A stretch of DNA of 36,176 bases, from positions 1-36,176 of the forward strand of contig NZ_JADDRL010000094.1 in assembly GCF_021538895.1 (NCBI RefSeq). Direction: 5' to 3'. The position numbers were made by a program, and so were the translations under genes. Numbering within the stretch: the first letter of the stretch is position 1; each line of letters starts with the position of its first letter. Below the pieces are notes generated by a model. That model made no database searches and was not told the origin of the DNA. It was given only the letters and a program-made list of their open reading frames with translations. Of the stretch, positions 25,955 to 33,268 are shown piece after piece. Origin of the DNA: Streptomyces olivochromogenes. Lineage in GTDB: Bacteria; Actinomycetota; Actinomycetes; Streptomycetales; Streptomycetaceae.

Positions 25955-25960
25955 TAGTGT
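25955..25960 (+). promoter_or_regulatory. candidate pnp promoter -10 box
   Basis: TAGTGT (TANNNT) lies 42 nt after the rpsO-pnp hairpin and about 209 nt before the pnp start; TGCGGA (25932-25937) at 17-nt spacing is a weak -35. pnp in Streptomyces is known to have its own promoter besides read-through from rpsO. Confidence 0.4.
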
Positions 25961-26025
25961 GGTAGCACAACGCATTACGCACGACACAGCACGACAACGA
26001 ACAGGAGAAGTGCACCTCGCCGCCG

Positions 26026-26086
26026 CCGGTCCTCGGTAGTGGCCCCCGGGGGGAAGCGAGCCCCGGGTGCTTCGATCGAAGACCGG
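26026..26086 (+). promoter_or_regulatory. structured pnp leader
   Basis: CCGGTC (26026-26031) / GACCGG (26081-26086) enclose CCCGGGG (26045-26051) / CCCCGGG (26061-26067) and a perfect 12-bp palindrome CTTCGATCGAAG (26070-26081; its last base overlaps the outer stem). A tiny ORF, GTG 26010 to TAG 26037 (MHLAAAGPR), precedes it behind AGGAG. Confidence 0.4.
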
Positions 26087-26168
26087 CCCGCACAGCCCGG
26101 CGCGCTTCTCCGCAACCGTCCCCCTGCCACACGGGCAGCGACGGGACGAAGACGAGGAGAAAACGCTA

Positions 26169-28388
26169 GTGGAGAACGAGACCCACTACGCCGAGGCCGT
26201 CATCGACAATGGCGCCTTCGGCACCCGTACCATCCGCTTCGAGACGGGCCGCCTGGCCAAGCAGGCCGCCGGTTCCGCCGTGGCGTACCTGGACGACGAC
26301 ACCATGGTGCTGTCGGCCACCACCGCCTCCAAGAACCCCAAGGACCAGCTCGACTTCTTCCCGCTCACGGTGGACGTCGAGGAGCGGATGTACGCCGCCG
26401 GCAAGATCCCCGGCAGCTTCTTCCGCCGTGAGGGCCGGCCCTCCGAGGACGCCGTCCTCACCTGCCGCCTCATCGACCGCCCGCTGCGCCCGTCCTTCAA
26501 GAAGGGCCTGCGCAACGAGATCCAGGTCGTCGCGACGATCATGGCCCTCAACCCCGACCACCTGTACGACGTCGTGGCGATCAACGCCGCGTCCGCGTCC
26601 ACGCAGCTGGCCGGCCTGCCCTTCTCCGGCCCGATCGGCGGCGTCCGCGTCGCGCTGATCCGCGGCCAGTGGGTCGCCTTCCCGACGCACACCGAGCTCG
26701 AGGACGCCGTCTTCGACATGGTGGTCGCCGGCCGCGTCCTGGAGGACGGCGACGTCGCGATCATGATGGTCGAGGCCGAGGCCACCGACAAGACCATCCA
26801 GCTGGTCGAGGGCGGCGCCGAGGCGCCGACCGAGGAGGTCGTCGCCGCCGGTCTGGACGCCGCGAAGCCCTTCATCAAGGTCCTCTGCAAGGCCCAGGCC
26901 GACCTCGCGTCGAAGGCCGCCAAGCCGACCGGCGAGTTCCCGGTCTTCCTCGACTACCAGGACGACATCCTGGAGGCGCTGTCCGCCGCCGTCCGCCCGG
27001 AGCTCACCTCCGCGCTGACCATCGCGGGCAAGCAGGACCGCGAGGCCGAGCTGGACCGCGTCAAGGCGCTCGCTGCCGAGAAGCTCCTGCCGGAGTTCGA
27101 GGGCCGCGAGAAGGAGATCTCCGCCGCGTACCGCTCGCTCACCAAGCAGCTGGTCCGCGAGCGCGTGATCAACGAGAAGAAGCGCATCGACGGCCGTGGC
27201 GTGACGGACATCCGTACGCTCGCCGCCGAGGTCGAGGCCATCCCGCGGGTTCACGGTTCGGCCCTGTTCGAGCGTGGCGAGACCCAGATCCTGGGCGTCA
27301 CCACCCTCAACATGCTCCGCATGGAGCAGCAGCTGGACACCCTTTCCCCGGTGACCCGCAAGCGCTACATGCACAACTACAACTTCCCGCCGTACTCCGT
27401 CGGCGAGACCGGCCGCGTCGGCTCCCCGAAGCGCCGCGAGATCGGCCACGGCGCCCTCGCCGAGCGCGCCATCGTGCCGGTGCTGCCGACGCGCGAGGAG
27501 TTCCCCTACGCGATCCGTCAGGTGTCCGAGGCCCTCGGTTCCAACGGTTCGACGTCCATGGGCTCGGTCTGCGCCTCCACCATGTCGCTGCTGAACGCCG
27601 GTGTGCCCCTGAAGGCCCCGGTCGCCGGTATCGCCATGGGCCTGATCTCCCAGGAGATCAACGGCGAGACGCACTACGTCGCCCTCACCGACATCCTCGG
27701 TGCGGAGGACGCCTTCGGCGACATGGACTTCAAGGTCGCCGGCACCAAGGAGTTCGTGACCGCCCTCCAGCTCGACACCAAGCTGGACGGCATCCCGGCC
27801 TCCGTCCTGGCCGCGGCCCTCAAGCAGGCCCGTGACGCCCGCCTGCACATCCTGGACGTGATGATGGAGGCCATCGACCGTCCGGACGAGATGTCTCCGA
27901 ACGCTCCGCGGATCATCACGGTCAAGATCCCGGTCGACAAGATCGGTGAGGTCATCGGCCCCAAGGGCAAGATGATCAACCAGATCCAGGAGGACACCGG
28001 CGCCGAGATCACGATCGAGGACGACGGCACCATCTACATCGGCGCCTCCGACGGCCCGGCCGCCGAGGCCGCCCGTGCCACGATCAACAGCATCGCCAAC
28101 CCGACGATGCCCGAGGTCGGAGAGCGCTACCTGGGCACGGTCGTGAAGACGACCACCTTCGGCGCGTTCGTCTCCCTGATGCCCGGCAAGGACGGTCTGC
28201 TGCACATCTCGCAGATCCGCAAGCTGGCCGGCGGCAAGCGCGTGGAGAACGTCGAGGACGTCCTCGGTGTGGGCCAGAAGGTCCAGGTCGAGATCGCCGA
28301 GATCGACTCCCGCGGCAAGCTCTCCCTGATCCCCGTGATCGAGGGCGAGGAAGGCTCCGAGGACACGAAGGACGACGCCGAACAGTGA
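26169..28388 (+). CDS. pnp: polynucleotide phosphorylase
   Basis: A 3'-5' phosphorolytic exoribonuclease that in streptomycetes also makes poly(A)-like tails and was first described as guanosine pentaphosphate synthetase. The 739 residues comprise RNase PH domain 1 (about 10-150), a linking helical domain (about 240-320), RNase PH domain 2 (about 330-560), a KH domain with GEVIGPKGKMIN (about 592) and an S1 domain starting GERYLGTVVK (about 647). The active-site block of PH domain 2 includes GSPKRREIGHGALAERA and SMGSVCAST. The start is GTG 26169 behind GAGGAG; the ATG-headed longer frame runs through the structured leader. The stop overlaps the next gene as GTGA. Confidence 0.97.
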   Translation: MENETHYAEAVIDNGAFGTRTIRFETGRLAKQAAGSAVAYLDDDTMVLSATTASKNPKDQLDFFPLTVDVEERMYAAGKIPGSFFRREGRPSEDAVLTCRLIDRPLRPSFKKGLRNEIQVVATIMALNPDHLYDVVAINAASASTQLAGLPFSGPIGGVRVALIRGQWVAFPTHTELEDAVFDMVVAGRVLEDGDVAIMMVEAEATDKTIQLVEGGAEAPTEEVVAAGLDAAKPFIKVLCKAQADLASKAAKPTGEFPVFLDYQDDILEALSAAVRPELTSALTIAGKQDREAELDRVKALAAEKLLPEFEGREKEISAAYRSLTKQLVRERVINEKKRIDGRGVTDIRTLAAEVEAIPRVHGSALFERGETQILGVTTLNMLRMEQQLDTLSPVTRKRYMHNYNFPPYSVGETGRVGSPKRREIGHGALAERAIVPVLPTREEFPYAIRQVSEALGSNGSTSMGSVCASTMSLLNAGVPLKAPVAGIAMGLISQEINGETHYVALTDILGAEDAFGDMDFKVAGTKEFVTALQLDTKLDGIPASVLAAALKQARDARLHILDVMMEAIDRPDEMSPNAPRIITVKIPVDKIGEVIGPKGKMINQIQEDTGAEITIEDDGTIYIGASDGPAAEAARATINSIANPTMPEVGERYLGTVVKTTTFGAFVSLMPGKDGLLHISQIRKLAGGKRVENVEDVLGVGQKVQVEIAEIDSRGKLSLIPVIEGEEGSEDTKDDAEQ

Positions 28389-29764
28389 CGTCCCGTAGCT
28401 CCAAGGCGACGGCCCGCACCTCTCCGGAGGCGCGGGCCGTCGCCCGTACCCAAACCCTCGTCAAGGGCACCGGCGGCATCGGTACGGTCCGCAAGACCAC
28501 CCTCCCGGGTGGTCTGCGCATCGTCACCGAGACGCTGCCCTCCGTGCGCTCGGCGACCTTCGGGATCTGGGCGCACGTCGGCTCCCGCGACGAGACGCCC
28601 GCCCTGAACGGCGCCACGCACTACCTGGAGCACCTGCTCTTCAAGGGGACCACCCGCAGGTCCGCCCTGGACATCTCCTCCGCCATCGACGCGGTCGGCG
28701 GCGAGATGAACGCGTTCACGGCGAAGGAGTACACGTGCTACTACGCGCGCGTGCTCGACACCGACCTGCCGCTCGCCATCGACGTCGTCTGCGACATGCT
28801 GACCGGCTCGCTGATCCTCGAAGAGGACGTCAACGTCGAGCGCGGCGCGATCCTCGAAGAGATCGCGATGACCGAGGACGACCCGGGCGACTGCGTGCAC
28901 GACCTGTTCGCGCACACCATGTTCGGCGACAACGCCCTCGGCCGCCCGGTCCTCGGCACCGTCGACACGGTCAACGCCCTCACGGCCGACCGCATCCGCC
29001 GCTTCTACAAGAAGCACTACGACCCGACGCACCTCGTGGTCGCCTGCGCCGGCAACATCGACCACAACAAGGTCGTACGACAGGTCCGCGCGGCCTTCGA
29101 GAAGGCGGGCGCCTTCAAGAGCGCGGACGCCTCGCCCATCGCCCCGCGCGACGGCCGGCGCACCATCCGCACCGCGGGCCGCGTCGAGCTGCTGGGCCGC
29201 AAGACGGAGCAGGCCCACGTCGTCCTCGGCATGCCCGGCCTCGCCCGCACGGACGACCGCCGCTGGGCGCTCGGCGTGCTGAACACGGCCCTCGGCGGCG
29301 GCATGTCCTCCCGCCTGTTCCAGGAGGTCCGCGAGAAGCGCGGCTTGGCCTACAGCGTGTACTCGTACACCTCCGGCTTCGCCGACTGCGGCCTGTTCGG
29401 CGTGTACGCGGGCTGCCGCCCCAGCCAGGTGCACGACGTGCTGAAGATCTGCCGCGACGAGCTCGACCACGTCGCCGGGGACGGTCTGTCCGACGACGAG
29501 ATCGGCCGCGCCATAGGGCAGCTGCAGGGCTCCACGGTCCTGGGTCTTGAGGACACGGGCGCGCTGATGAACCGTATCGGCAAGAGCGAGCTGTGCTGGG
29601 GCGAGCAGATGTCCGTCGACGACATGCTGGCCCGGATAGCCGCGGTGACCCCGGACGAGGTCCGGTCCGTCGCTCGCGACATCCTGGGACAGCGCCCGTC
29701 GCTGTCGGTCATCGGCCCGCTCAAGGACAAGCAGGCCTCGCGGCTGCACGACGCCGTCGCCTAA
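28385..29764 (+). CDS. M16 family zinc metallopeptidase
   Basis: A 459-residue protein of the insulinase/processing-peptidase family. The inverted zinc motif HYLEH is intact (His79, Glu82, His83), and the distal zinc ligand Glu159 lies in RGAILEEIAM. The N-terminal catalytic half has GSRDETPALNGATHYLEHL; the inactive-type C-terminal half begins around residue 230 with VLGMPG. The first 35 residues are basic and Ser/Thr-rich. GTG 28385 overlaps the pnp stop (GTGA), so the two are translationally coupled; no export signal is seen, so it is probably cytoplasmic. The pairing with pnp is conserved in many Gram-positive bacteria, but the substrate is not established. Confidence 0.93.
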   Translation: MTSRSSKATARTSPEARAVARTQTLVKGTGGIGTVRKTTLPGGLRIVTETLPSVRSATFGIWAHVGSRDETPALNGATHYLEHLLFKGTTRRSALDISSAIDAVGGEMNAFTAKEYTCYYARVLDTDLPLAIDVVCDMLTGSLILEEDVNVERGAILEEIAMTEDDPGDCVHDLFAHTMFGDNALGRPVLGTVDTVNALTADRIRRFYKKHYDPTHLVVACAGNIDHNKVVRQVRAAFEKAGAFKSADASPIAPRDGRRTIRTAGRVELLGRKTEQAHVVLGMPGLARTDDRRWALGVLNTALGGGMSSRLFQEVREKRGLAYSVYSYTSGFADCGLFGVYAGCRPSQVHDVLKICRDELDHVAGDGLSDDEIGRAIGQLQGSTVLGLEDTGALMNRIGKSELCWGEQMSVDDMLARIAAVTPDEVRSVARDILGQRPSLSVIGPLKDKQASRLHDAVA

Positions 29765-29788
29765 ACCCCTCCGGTAAGGAAGCAACAG

Positions 29789-30541
29789 ATGAGCAAGCTG
29801 CGCGTGGCGGTCCTCGGTGCCCAGGGCCGGATCGGTTCCGAGGCGGTACGGGCCGTCCAGGCCGCCGAGGACCTGGAACTGGTCGCTGCCCTCGGCCGGG
29901 GCGACAAGCTGGAGACGCTGGCGGACGCCGGGGCCCAGGTCGCGGTCGAACTGACCACGCCCGCCTCGGTCATGGGCAACCTCGACTTCTGCGTGCGCCA
30001 CGGCATCCACGCCGTCGTCGGGACGACCGGCTGGACCGAGGAGCGCCTCGCGCAGCTGACGGGCTGGCTCGCCCAGTCCCCGGAAACCGGCGTGCTCATC
30101 GCGCCGAACTTCTCCATCGGCGCCGTCCTCACCATGAAGTTCGCGCAGATCGCTGCGCCGTACTTCGAGTCGGTCGAGGTCGTCGAGCTGCACCACCCGA
30201 ACAAGGTCGACGCCCCCTCCGGGACCGCCACGCGCACCGCCCAGCTCATCGCCGAGGCCCGCCGCGCCGCCGGCAGCGCGCCGGCGCCGGACGCCACCGT
30301 CACCGCCCTGGAGGGAGCCCGCGGCGCCGACGTCGACGGGGTCCCGGTGCACGCCGTACGCCTGCGCGGGCTGCTCGCCCACCAGGAGGTGCTGCTCGGC
30401 GGCGAGGGCGAGACCCTCACCATCCGTCACGACTCCCTGCACCACAGCAGCTTCATGCCGGGCATCCTGCTCGGCGTGCGACGCGTGGTGTCGACCCCGG
30501 GCCTGACCTTCGGCCTGGAGCACTTCCTGGACCTCGGCTGA
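29789..30541 (+). CDS. dapB: 4-hydroxy-tetrahydrodipicolinate reductase
   Basis: Second committed step of lysine/diaminopimelate synthesis, using NAD(P)H. The 250-residue protein begins with the Rossmann motif VAVLGAQGRIGSE (about residues 6-18). The catalytic and substrate-binding motif ELHHPNKVDAPSGTA (about 133-147) is intact: the HH pair, Lys and the SGT phosphate-like pocket. The C-terminal region has EGETLTIRHDSLHHSSFMPG in part. ATG 29789 follows AAGGAAG. It is 24 nt after the M16 gene and 17 nt before the next ORF, so it is probably part of the pnp operon. Its pathway partner dapA lies 2.7 kb downstream. Confidence 0.97.
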   Translation: MSKLRVAVLGAQGRIGSEAVRAVQAAEDLELVAALGRGDKLETLADAGAQVAVELTTPASVMGNLDFCVRHGIHAVVGTTGWTEERLAQLTGWLAQSPETGVLIAPNFSIGAVLTMKFAQIAAPYFESVEVVELHHPNKVDAPSGTATRTAQLIAEARRAAGSAPAPDATVTALEGARGADVDGVPVHAVRLRGLLAHQEVLLGGEGETLTIRHDSLHHSSFMPGILLGVRRVVSTPGLTFGLEHFLDLG

Positions 30542-30558
30542 CCCGGGAAACCCCAGAC

Positions 30559-31011
30559 ATGCGCGCGAAGCTCTCCTACGCCGTCACGGCCGCCGTCCTG
30601 CTCTTCTACTTCGTCCTGGTCGGCAGCCGCGGCGTCATGCTCATCCAGTCCGGCACGCTCCTGACCGTCACCTTCGGCGTGGCGGTGCTGATCCTGCCGG
30701 TCATCGGCCTGTGGTTCCTGTGGAAGAACACCCAGTTCGTCCGCAGGGCCAACGCGCTGGCCGCCGAACTCGACGCCGAGGGCGCACTGCCCGTCGACGA
30801 GCTGAAGCGGACCCCCGGCGGCCGTATCGACCGCGACTCGGCCGACGAGGTCTTCGCCAAGCGCAAGGCCGAGACGGAGGCGTCCCCGGACGACTGGCGC
30901 AGCTGGTTCCGCCTCGCCGTCGCCTACCACGACGCCCGCGACACCCCGCGCGCCCGCAAGGCGATGCAGCGGGCGATCGCCCTGCACGACGGCAAGCCCG
31001 TCCAGGCCTGA
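30559..31011 (+). CDS. small membrane protein with TPR-like C-terminus
   Basis: A 150-residue protein with two membrane helices near the N-terminus: about residues 4-28 (SYAVTAAVLLFYFVLVG) and 34-55 (TVTFGVAVLILPVIGLWFL). The cytoplasmic part (about 60-150) contains DWRSWFRLAVAYHDARDTPR and ARKAMQRAIALHDG, a tetratricopeptide-like helix pair. Function not recognised; the family is common in actinobacteria beside dapB. The ATG at 30559 has only a weak GGGAAA upstream and lies 17 nt after dapB, consistent with coupling. Confidence 0.85.
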   Translation: MRAKLSYAVTAAVLLFYFVLVGSRGVMLIQSGTLLTVTFGVAVLILPVIGLWFLWKNTQFVRRANALAAELDAEGALPVDELKRTPGGRIDRDSADEVFAKRKAETEASPDDWRSWFRLAVAYHDARDTPRARKAMQRAIALHDGKPVQA

Positions 31012-31022
31012 GCCGCACGACC

Positions 31023-31086
31023 GGCCGCACGCCCGGCCGTATGCCCGAGGGAAGGGCCGCACGCGGGCCTATGAGTAGGCCGCACG
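31023..31086 (+). repeat. short GGCCGCACG direct repeats after the TPR-like gene
   Basis: GGCCGCACG occurs at 31023-31031, 31055-31063 and 31078-31086. The first two copies are 32 nt apart and the last two are 23 nt apart. Similar GCACG words continue to about 31140. No gene is visible in the interval. Confidence 0.4.
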
Positions 31087-31167
31087 CACGCGTGCGCGAG
31101 AGAGCGGCACACCTGCCCGCGTGAAGGCCGCGCACGCCCGTGCGGAAGGCCTCCGGAGTGACGACGA

Positions 31168-31203
31168 AGGGGGCCGGCCCGCATCGCCGCGGACCGGCCC
31201 CTT
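31168..31203. terminator. bidirectional terminator between convergent genes
   Basis: GGGGCCGG (31170-31177) pairs with CCGGCCCC (31194-31201), extended by one G-U and one A-T pair. The loop has a small CCGC/GCGG inner stem. It lies between the plus-strand TPR-like gene and the minus-strand PH-like gene (stop at 31221). Confidence 0.65.
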
Positions 31204-31220
31204 CCCGTTCGTCTGCGGCG

Positions 31221-31775
31221 TCAGCGCCGCGCGCACTCCGCCGCCCACGCCTCCACGGCGTCCGAGGCCCGGTCGAAGGCCGAGGCGCGCCCCACGAAGT
31301 CGAGACCGTGCGTGGTCATCAGCGGCGGGGTCTCCTGGGCCGCGCGGTCCTTGCGCGCGACGATCAGCGCCTGCCCCTGCACCGTGCGCGGCAGCCCCAC
31401 CCAGCGCACCGGCTGCTGCACCGTGCGCACCGCGGTCACCCGGTTCCAGGTGACCGTACGCGTGACGAGGAAGCTCACCTGACGCAGCCCGCGAGTGCTC
31501 ACCCACACGCCCATGCGCAGCAGCCGCAGCGCACTGGCGATCACGGCCAGCGCGAGCCCGAAGACGACGCCGGCGGAAGACGGCGAGCCGGTCAGGGCGA
31601 TCAGCACCGCCGCGAACAGCACGAACGAGGCGAGCAGCAGGCACAGCGCGGCCCCGCCCACTCGCCAGGGACCGGGCCGGTAGGGGCGGCGCCAGCGCGA
31701 ACGGTCGTCGTGCGGCAGGGCCGTGTCGTCGGTTGCTTCGAACGTGCGGTCGGCCGTCAGGAAGGGCAGGGGCAC
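31221..31775 (-). CDS. membrane protein with PH-like domain
   Basis: A 184-residue protein. Two hydrophobic segments, VGGAALCLLLASFVLFAAVLI (about 39-59; shown as CLLLASFVLFAAVLIA in part) and AGVVFGLALAVIASALRLL (about 68-86), are followed by a beta-rich region with VWVSTRGLRQVSFLVTRTVTW in two strands and VTAVRTVQQPVRWVGLPRTV. This fits the bacterial PH-domain membrane proteins (bPH type). GTG 31775 follows a weak AGGA. The stop faces the terminator at 31168. It is 90 nt downstream of the small gene at 31866-32102 on the same strand. Function unknown. Confidence 0.8.
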   Translation of the reverse strand: MPLPFLTADRTFEATDDTALPHDDRSRWRRPYRPGPWRVGGAALCLLLASFVLFAAVLIALTGSPSSAGVVFGLALAVIASALRLLRMGVWVSTRGLRQVSFLVTRTVTWNRVTAVRTVQQPVRWVGLPRTVQGQALIVARKDRAAQETPPLMTTHGLDFVGRASAFDRASDAVEAWAAECARR

Positions 31776-31865
31776 GGCTGGTCCTCACTCATTCCATGCA
31801 TGGGCTGTGCCCGGTGAGGCTATCCGGCCGGGTCCGCGCTCACCACCCATGGGGGTCCGGAAGGG

Positions 31866-32102
31866 TCAGTGCCCCTGGGACGCCTGTGACTGCTGGGTCT
31901 GCGTCGCGGAGGGCGTGGACAGGGCCGGCATCCCGAGGACCAGGGAGCCCACGAGCCCGGCGACGATGGTGAGCCCCAGCAGCCAGCGGCCGGCGATCTG
32001 TCCGACGGACGACCGCTGACGGGGTGGGGGAGTGACATTGCTGCGGAACCTGTCGGCTTCGGAGACGAAGGCGAACGGAACGGGCTCGCGCCGACGGAAC
32101 AT
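31866..32102 (-). CDS. small single-pass membrane protein
   Basis: A 78-residue protein with one membrane helix, RWLLGLTIVAGLVGSLVLGM (about residues 39-58). The N-terminus is basic (MFRRREPVPFAF) and the C-terminus is Ser/Thr/Gln-rich (TPSATQTQQSQASQGH), so an N-in, C-out topology is likely. No domain recognised. The ATG at 32102 is preceded by AAGGGAG about 11 nt upstream. It is divergent from thyX, and the gap between them holds a candidate operator array. Confidence 0.6.
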   Translation of the reverse strand: MFRRREPVPFAFVSEADRFRSNVTPPPRQRSSVGQIAGRWLLGLTIVAGLVGSLVLGMPALSTPSATQTQQSQASQGH

Positions 32103-32194
32103 CGGGGCGCGTCTCCCTTCGGGGGTCGAACGAGTGGGTGGGTGTCACCACTACAGACGAGCGAGAGTCACAAAAGGTGCCCGCTTGCCCCGAA

Positions 32195-32223
32195 TTCACA
32201 GAAGTTTTCCGAAGTTCGACGAA
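32195..32223. promoter_or_regulatory. triple TTC..GAA inverted-repeat array before thyX
   Basis: Three close dyads: TTCACAGAA (32195-32203), TTCCGAA (32207-32213) and TTCGACGAA (32215-32223), in the 214-nt gap between the divergent small-membrane-protein gene and thyX. They sit about 47-75 nt upstream of the TAGAGT box, an operator-like position. Confidence 0.4.
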
Positions 32224-32269
32224 TCTGTCGGGTCCCGGTACCGAACGCCCTGATGTCAGAGCCGCGCCG

Positions 32270-32275
32270 TAGAGT
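32270..32275 (+). promoter_or_regulatory. candidate thyX -10 box
   Basis: TAGAGT (TANNNT) lies 41 nt before the thyX GTG at 32317, which has GGAAGGA upstream. No clear -35 at 17-18 nt, which fits a promoter helped by an activator. Confidence 0.4.
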
Positions 32276-32316
32276 GGGCGCCGCCCGAGAGAAGTGATGG
32301 AAGGACCCTCCGAGCC

Positions 32317-33057
32317 GTGACCGACACCCCCGCCGACGACCTCAAGCCGAGCTTCCGCAGCGACGTCACCGTCGAGCTGGTCAAGCACACCGCGTCGGAC
32401 GCCGACGTGCTGTTCGCCGCCCGCGTCTCGACCGTCGGCGAGCAGTCGCTGGACGAGCTGAACAAGGACCCGGAGCGTTCCAAGGGCCTGATCAACTACC
32501 TGATGCGGGACCGGCACGGCAGCCCCTTCGAGCACAACTCGATGACGTTCTTCATCAGCGCCCCGATCTTCGTCTTCCGCGAGTTCATGCGGCACCGCGT
32601 GGGCTGGTCGTACAACGAGGAGAGCGGCCGCTACCGCGAGCTCCAGCCGGTCTTCTACGTCCCGGACGAGTCCCGCAAGCTGGTCCAGGAGGGCCGCCCG
32701 GGCAAGTACGTCTTCGTCGAGGGCACCCAGGCCCAGCAGGAGCTGGTCGGCCGCGTCATGGAGGACTCGTACGTCCACGCGTACGAGGCGTACCAGGAGA
32801 TGCTCGCCGCCGGCGTCGCCCGCGAGGTGGCCCGTGCGGTCCTCCCGGTGGGCCTGTTCTCCTCGATGTACGCCACCTGCAACGCCCGCTCGCTGATGCA
32901 CTTCCTCGGCCTGCGCACCCAGCACGAGCTCGCCAAGGTGCCGTCCTTCCCGCAGCGGGAGATCGAGATGGTGGGCGAGAAGATGGAGGCCGCGTGGGCC
33001 GAGCTCATGCCGCTGACGTACGCCGCCTTCAACGCCAACGGCCGCGTCGCCCCGTAA
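32317..33057 (+). CDS. thyX: flavin-dependent thymidylate synthase
   Basis: Makes dTMP from dUMP with methylene-tetrahydrofolate and reduced FAD; a homotetramer. The 246-residue protein carries the ThyX motif RHRVGWSYNEES (Arg92-His-Arg94, Ser103), within the known RHR(x)7-8S range. Other family parts are ARVSTVGEQ near the N-terminus, GSPFEHNSMTFF (about 68-79) and the C-terminal ARSLMHFLGLRT block. The start is GTG 32317 with GGAAGGA about 12 nt upstream. It probably forms a transcript of its own ahead of dapA, as hairpins separate the two genes. Confidence 0.97.
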   Translation: MTDTPADDLKPSFRSDVTVELVKHTASDADVLFAARVSTVGEQSLDELNKDPERSKGLINYLMRDRHGSPFEHNSMTFFISAPIFVFREFMRHRVGWSYNEESGRYRELQPVFYVPDESRKLVQEGRPGKYVFVEGTQAQQELVGRVMEDSYVHAYEAYQEMLAAGVAREVARAVLPVGLFSSMYATCNARSLMHFLGLRTQHELAKVPSFPQREIEMVGEKMEAAWAELMPLTYAAFNANGRVAP

Positions 33058-33116
33058 TGCGCACCGGTTTCGCGGTCGGGCACGCATGTACGGGTCAGCC
33101 TCGTGAAGTGTCCGTA

Positions 33117-33146
33117 TTGCGGCATTTGTGGAAGTTCATCTAGCCT
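33117..33146 (+). promoter_or_regulatory. housekeeping-type promoter between thyX and dapA
   Basis: TTGCGG (33117-33122) and TAGCCT (33141-33146) separated by 18 nt form one of the better promoter matches in the window. The predicted start is near 33153, five bases before a strong hairpin. Confidence 0.5.
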
Positions 33147-33157
33147 GATCAAACGGA

Positions 33158-33195
33158 CCCGGCACTGCTTGAACCCCCGAGCAGGCAGTGCCGGG
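33158..33195 (+). terminator. 11-bp hairpin between thyX and dapA (terminator or short RNA)
   Basis: Perfect stem CCCGGCACTGC (33158-33168) / GCAGTGCCGGG (33185-33195), 16-nt loop containing CCCCC, followed by CTCCATATTTGTCC. It could be the thyX terminator, or the body of a short RNA or attenuator driven by the promoter at 33117-33146. Confidence 0.65.
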
Positions 33196-33255
33196 CTCCA
33201 TATTTGTCCTGACTTTCCCGGCACCCCAAGGGCAGACCACGCATTGAGCAGCGAG

Positions 33256-33261
33256 TAGCGT
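33256..33261 (+). promoter_or_regulatory. -10 box of a leaderless dapA promoter
   Basis: TAGCGT (TANNNT) ends 7 nt before the ATG at 33269, and there is no SD, which fits a leaderless dapA mRNA. Confidence 0.5.
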
Positions 33262-33268
33262 GTTACCC

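Noticed and set aside
31023..31140. GGCCGCACG repeats considered as a CRISPR-like array
   Set aside because: Units are only 9 nt with irregular short spacing; no array structure and no cas genes.
33158..33195. Considered as a 6C RNA because the loop has a run of C
   Set aside because: Only one hairpin and five C residues; the 6C motif needs two hairpins with six or more C each.
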